A program made the translations under genes and the position numbers. This document shows positions 11,422 through 11,616 of a stretch of DNA of 11,616 nt, piece by piece (the first letter of the stretch is position 1; each line of letters begins with the position of its first letter). The stretch is from a bacterium (lineage in GTDB: Bacteria; Patescibacteriota; Minisyncoccia; UBA6257; 2-01-FULL-56-20), in contig JAJXYP010000028.1 in NCBI GenBank assembly GCA_021780545.1, forward strand, positions 5,023 to 16,638. The letters run 5' to 3'. Under the pieces are notes generated by a model. That model was not told where the DNA came from. It ran no database searches and was given only the letters and a program-made list of their open reading frames with translations.

Positions 11422-11616
11422 ATGATCCGCCGAAAAGCCATCGTCGTCCGCGATTTGATGCAGCAAAACTATCGCTATAAATTAACGGCTCCGGAAGGCA
11501 GCGGTTTTAATCCTTCGTTCAAACCCGATCTGACGCCGAAACAAATGCTCGCGCTCGGCGTTTTCGGGGGAAAATATATGACCGACTGCCAATCGGAATT
11601 TCCCGCAAGCTGGTTC
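11422..11616 (+). CDS. Unknown protein, N-terminal 65 residues (3' end cut by window)
   Basis: From ATG 11422 the frame stays open to the window end and gives 65 residues: a basic start (MIRRKAIVVRDLMQ), then a segment ending KPDLTPKQMLALGVFGGKYM (about 34-53) and a Cys/Trp-containing stretch TDCQSEFPASWF (54-65). The motif of the type LTPKxMLxLGVFGGKYM...EFP..WF looks strongly conserved and has the feel of a real protein family that I have seen as 'hypothetical' in small-genome bacteria, but I cannot name a function. No Shine-Dalgarno and no -10 box at 6-7 nt are visible before 11422; an alternative start is the ATG at 11458 (residue 13), with the TATGAT around 11421-11426 then serving as a possible -10. 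Confidence 0.7.
   Translation, partial: MIRRKAIVVRDLMQQNYRYKLTAPEGSGFNPSFKPDLTPKQMLALGVFGGKYMTDCQSEFPASWF

Noticed and set aside
1..11616. CRISPR arrays, insertion sequences, transposases or integrase genes
   Set aside because: I looked for regularly spaced repeats, terminal inverted repeats and recombinase motifs and saw none; the only mobile-element sign is the ssrA-end duplication.

Overview
The window reads as a piece of a small-genome bacterial chromosome, most likely Candidatus Patescibacteria (CPR, Parcubacteria-like). The evidence is compositional and contextual: short intergenic gaps, many small membrane proteins of no recognised family, a tmRNA whose 3' CCA does not appear to be encoded, a surface protein with a Cys-containing C-terminal module of a kind I associate with CPR genomes, and many genes whose -10 box lies only 6-7 nt before the ATG. 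The lineage is an inference; no 16S rRNA or other phylogenetic marker beyond three ribosome-related proteins is present.

Layout. 1-555: 3' part of an Ap4A-hydrolase-like NUDIX gene (+), ending at a bidirectional terminator. 552-1743: the translation operon infC-rpmI-rplT (-), with a probable AUU start for IF3 and a 12-codon leader ORF. 1750-2385: a divergent bPH2 membrane protein gene (+). 2401-2787: ssrA (tmRNA) with tag ANNKVAAPAFAFA. 2788-4173: about 1.4 kb with two unrecognised membrane protein genes, flanked by a 15-bp direct repeat whose first copy is exactly the 3' end of ssrA, the usual signature of integration at a tmRNA gene. 4231-4857: an AT-richer HAD phosphatase gene. 5032-5474: a small coiled-coil/zinc-ribbon gene (-). 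5611-6811: an anchored surface protein with a Ser/Thr/Pro stalk. 6812-7119: no convincing gene. 7041-8882: a DUF2127 - MFS exporter operon (-). 8889-9203: an inverted repeat between divergent promoters, then a short YdeI/OmpD-associated gene (+). 9219-10353: two cytosolic helical proteins in one operon (-), one with a 40-residue internal periodicity. 10434-11051: an unrecognised 158-residue protein gene (-) with a consensus promoter, leader hairpin and terminator. 11071-11616: a small membrane protein gene and the start of another unknown protein, cut by the window edge.

How it works together. The infC operon and ssrA are core translation and ribosome-rescue functions. The other genes are mostly envelope or unknown. 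Eight genes have a candidate -10, usually the extended TGnTATAAT form, whose end is 6-7 nt from the start codon, so their mRNAs should be essentially leaderless. Genes 3380, 5402(-) and 10971(-) instead have leaders and Shine-Dalgarno sequences. The coexistence of two initiation modes, the tmRNA-site islet and the unusual IF3 start are the points I would look at first.
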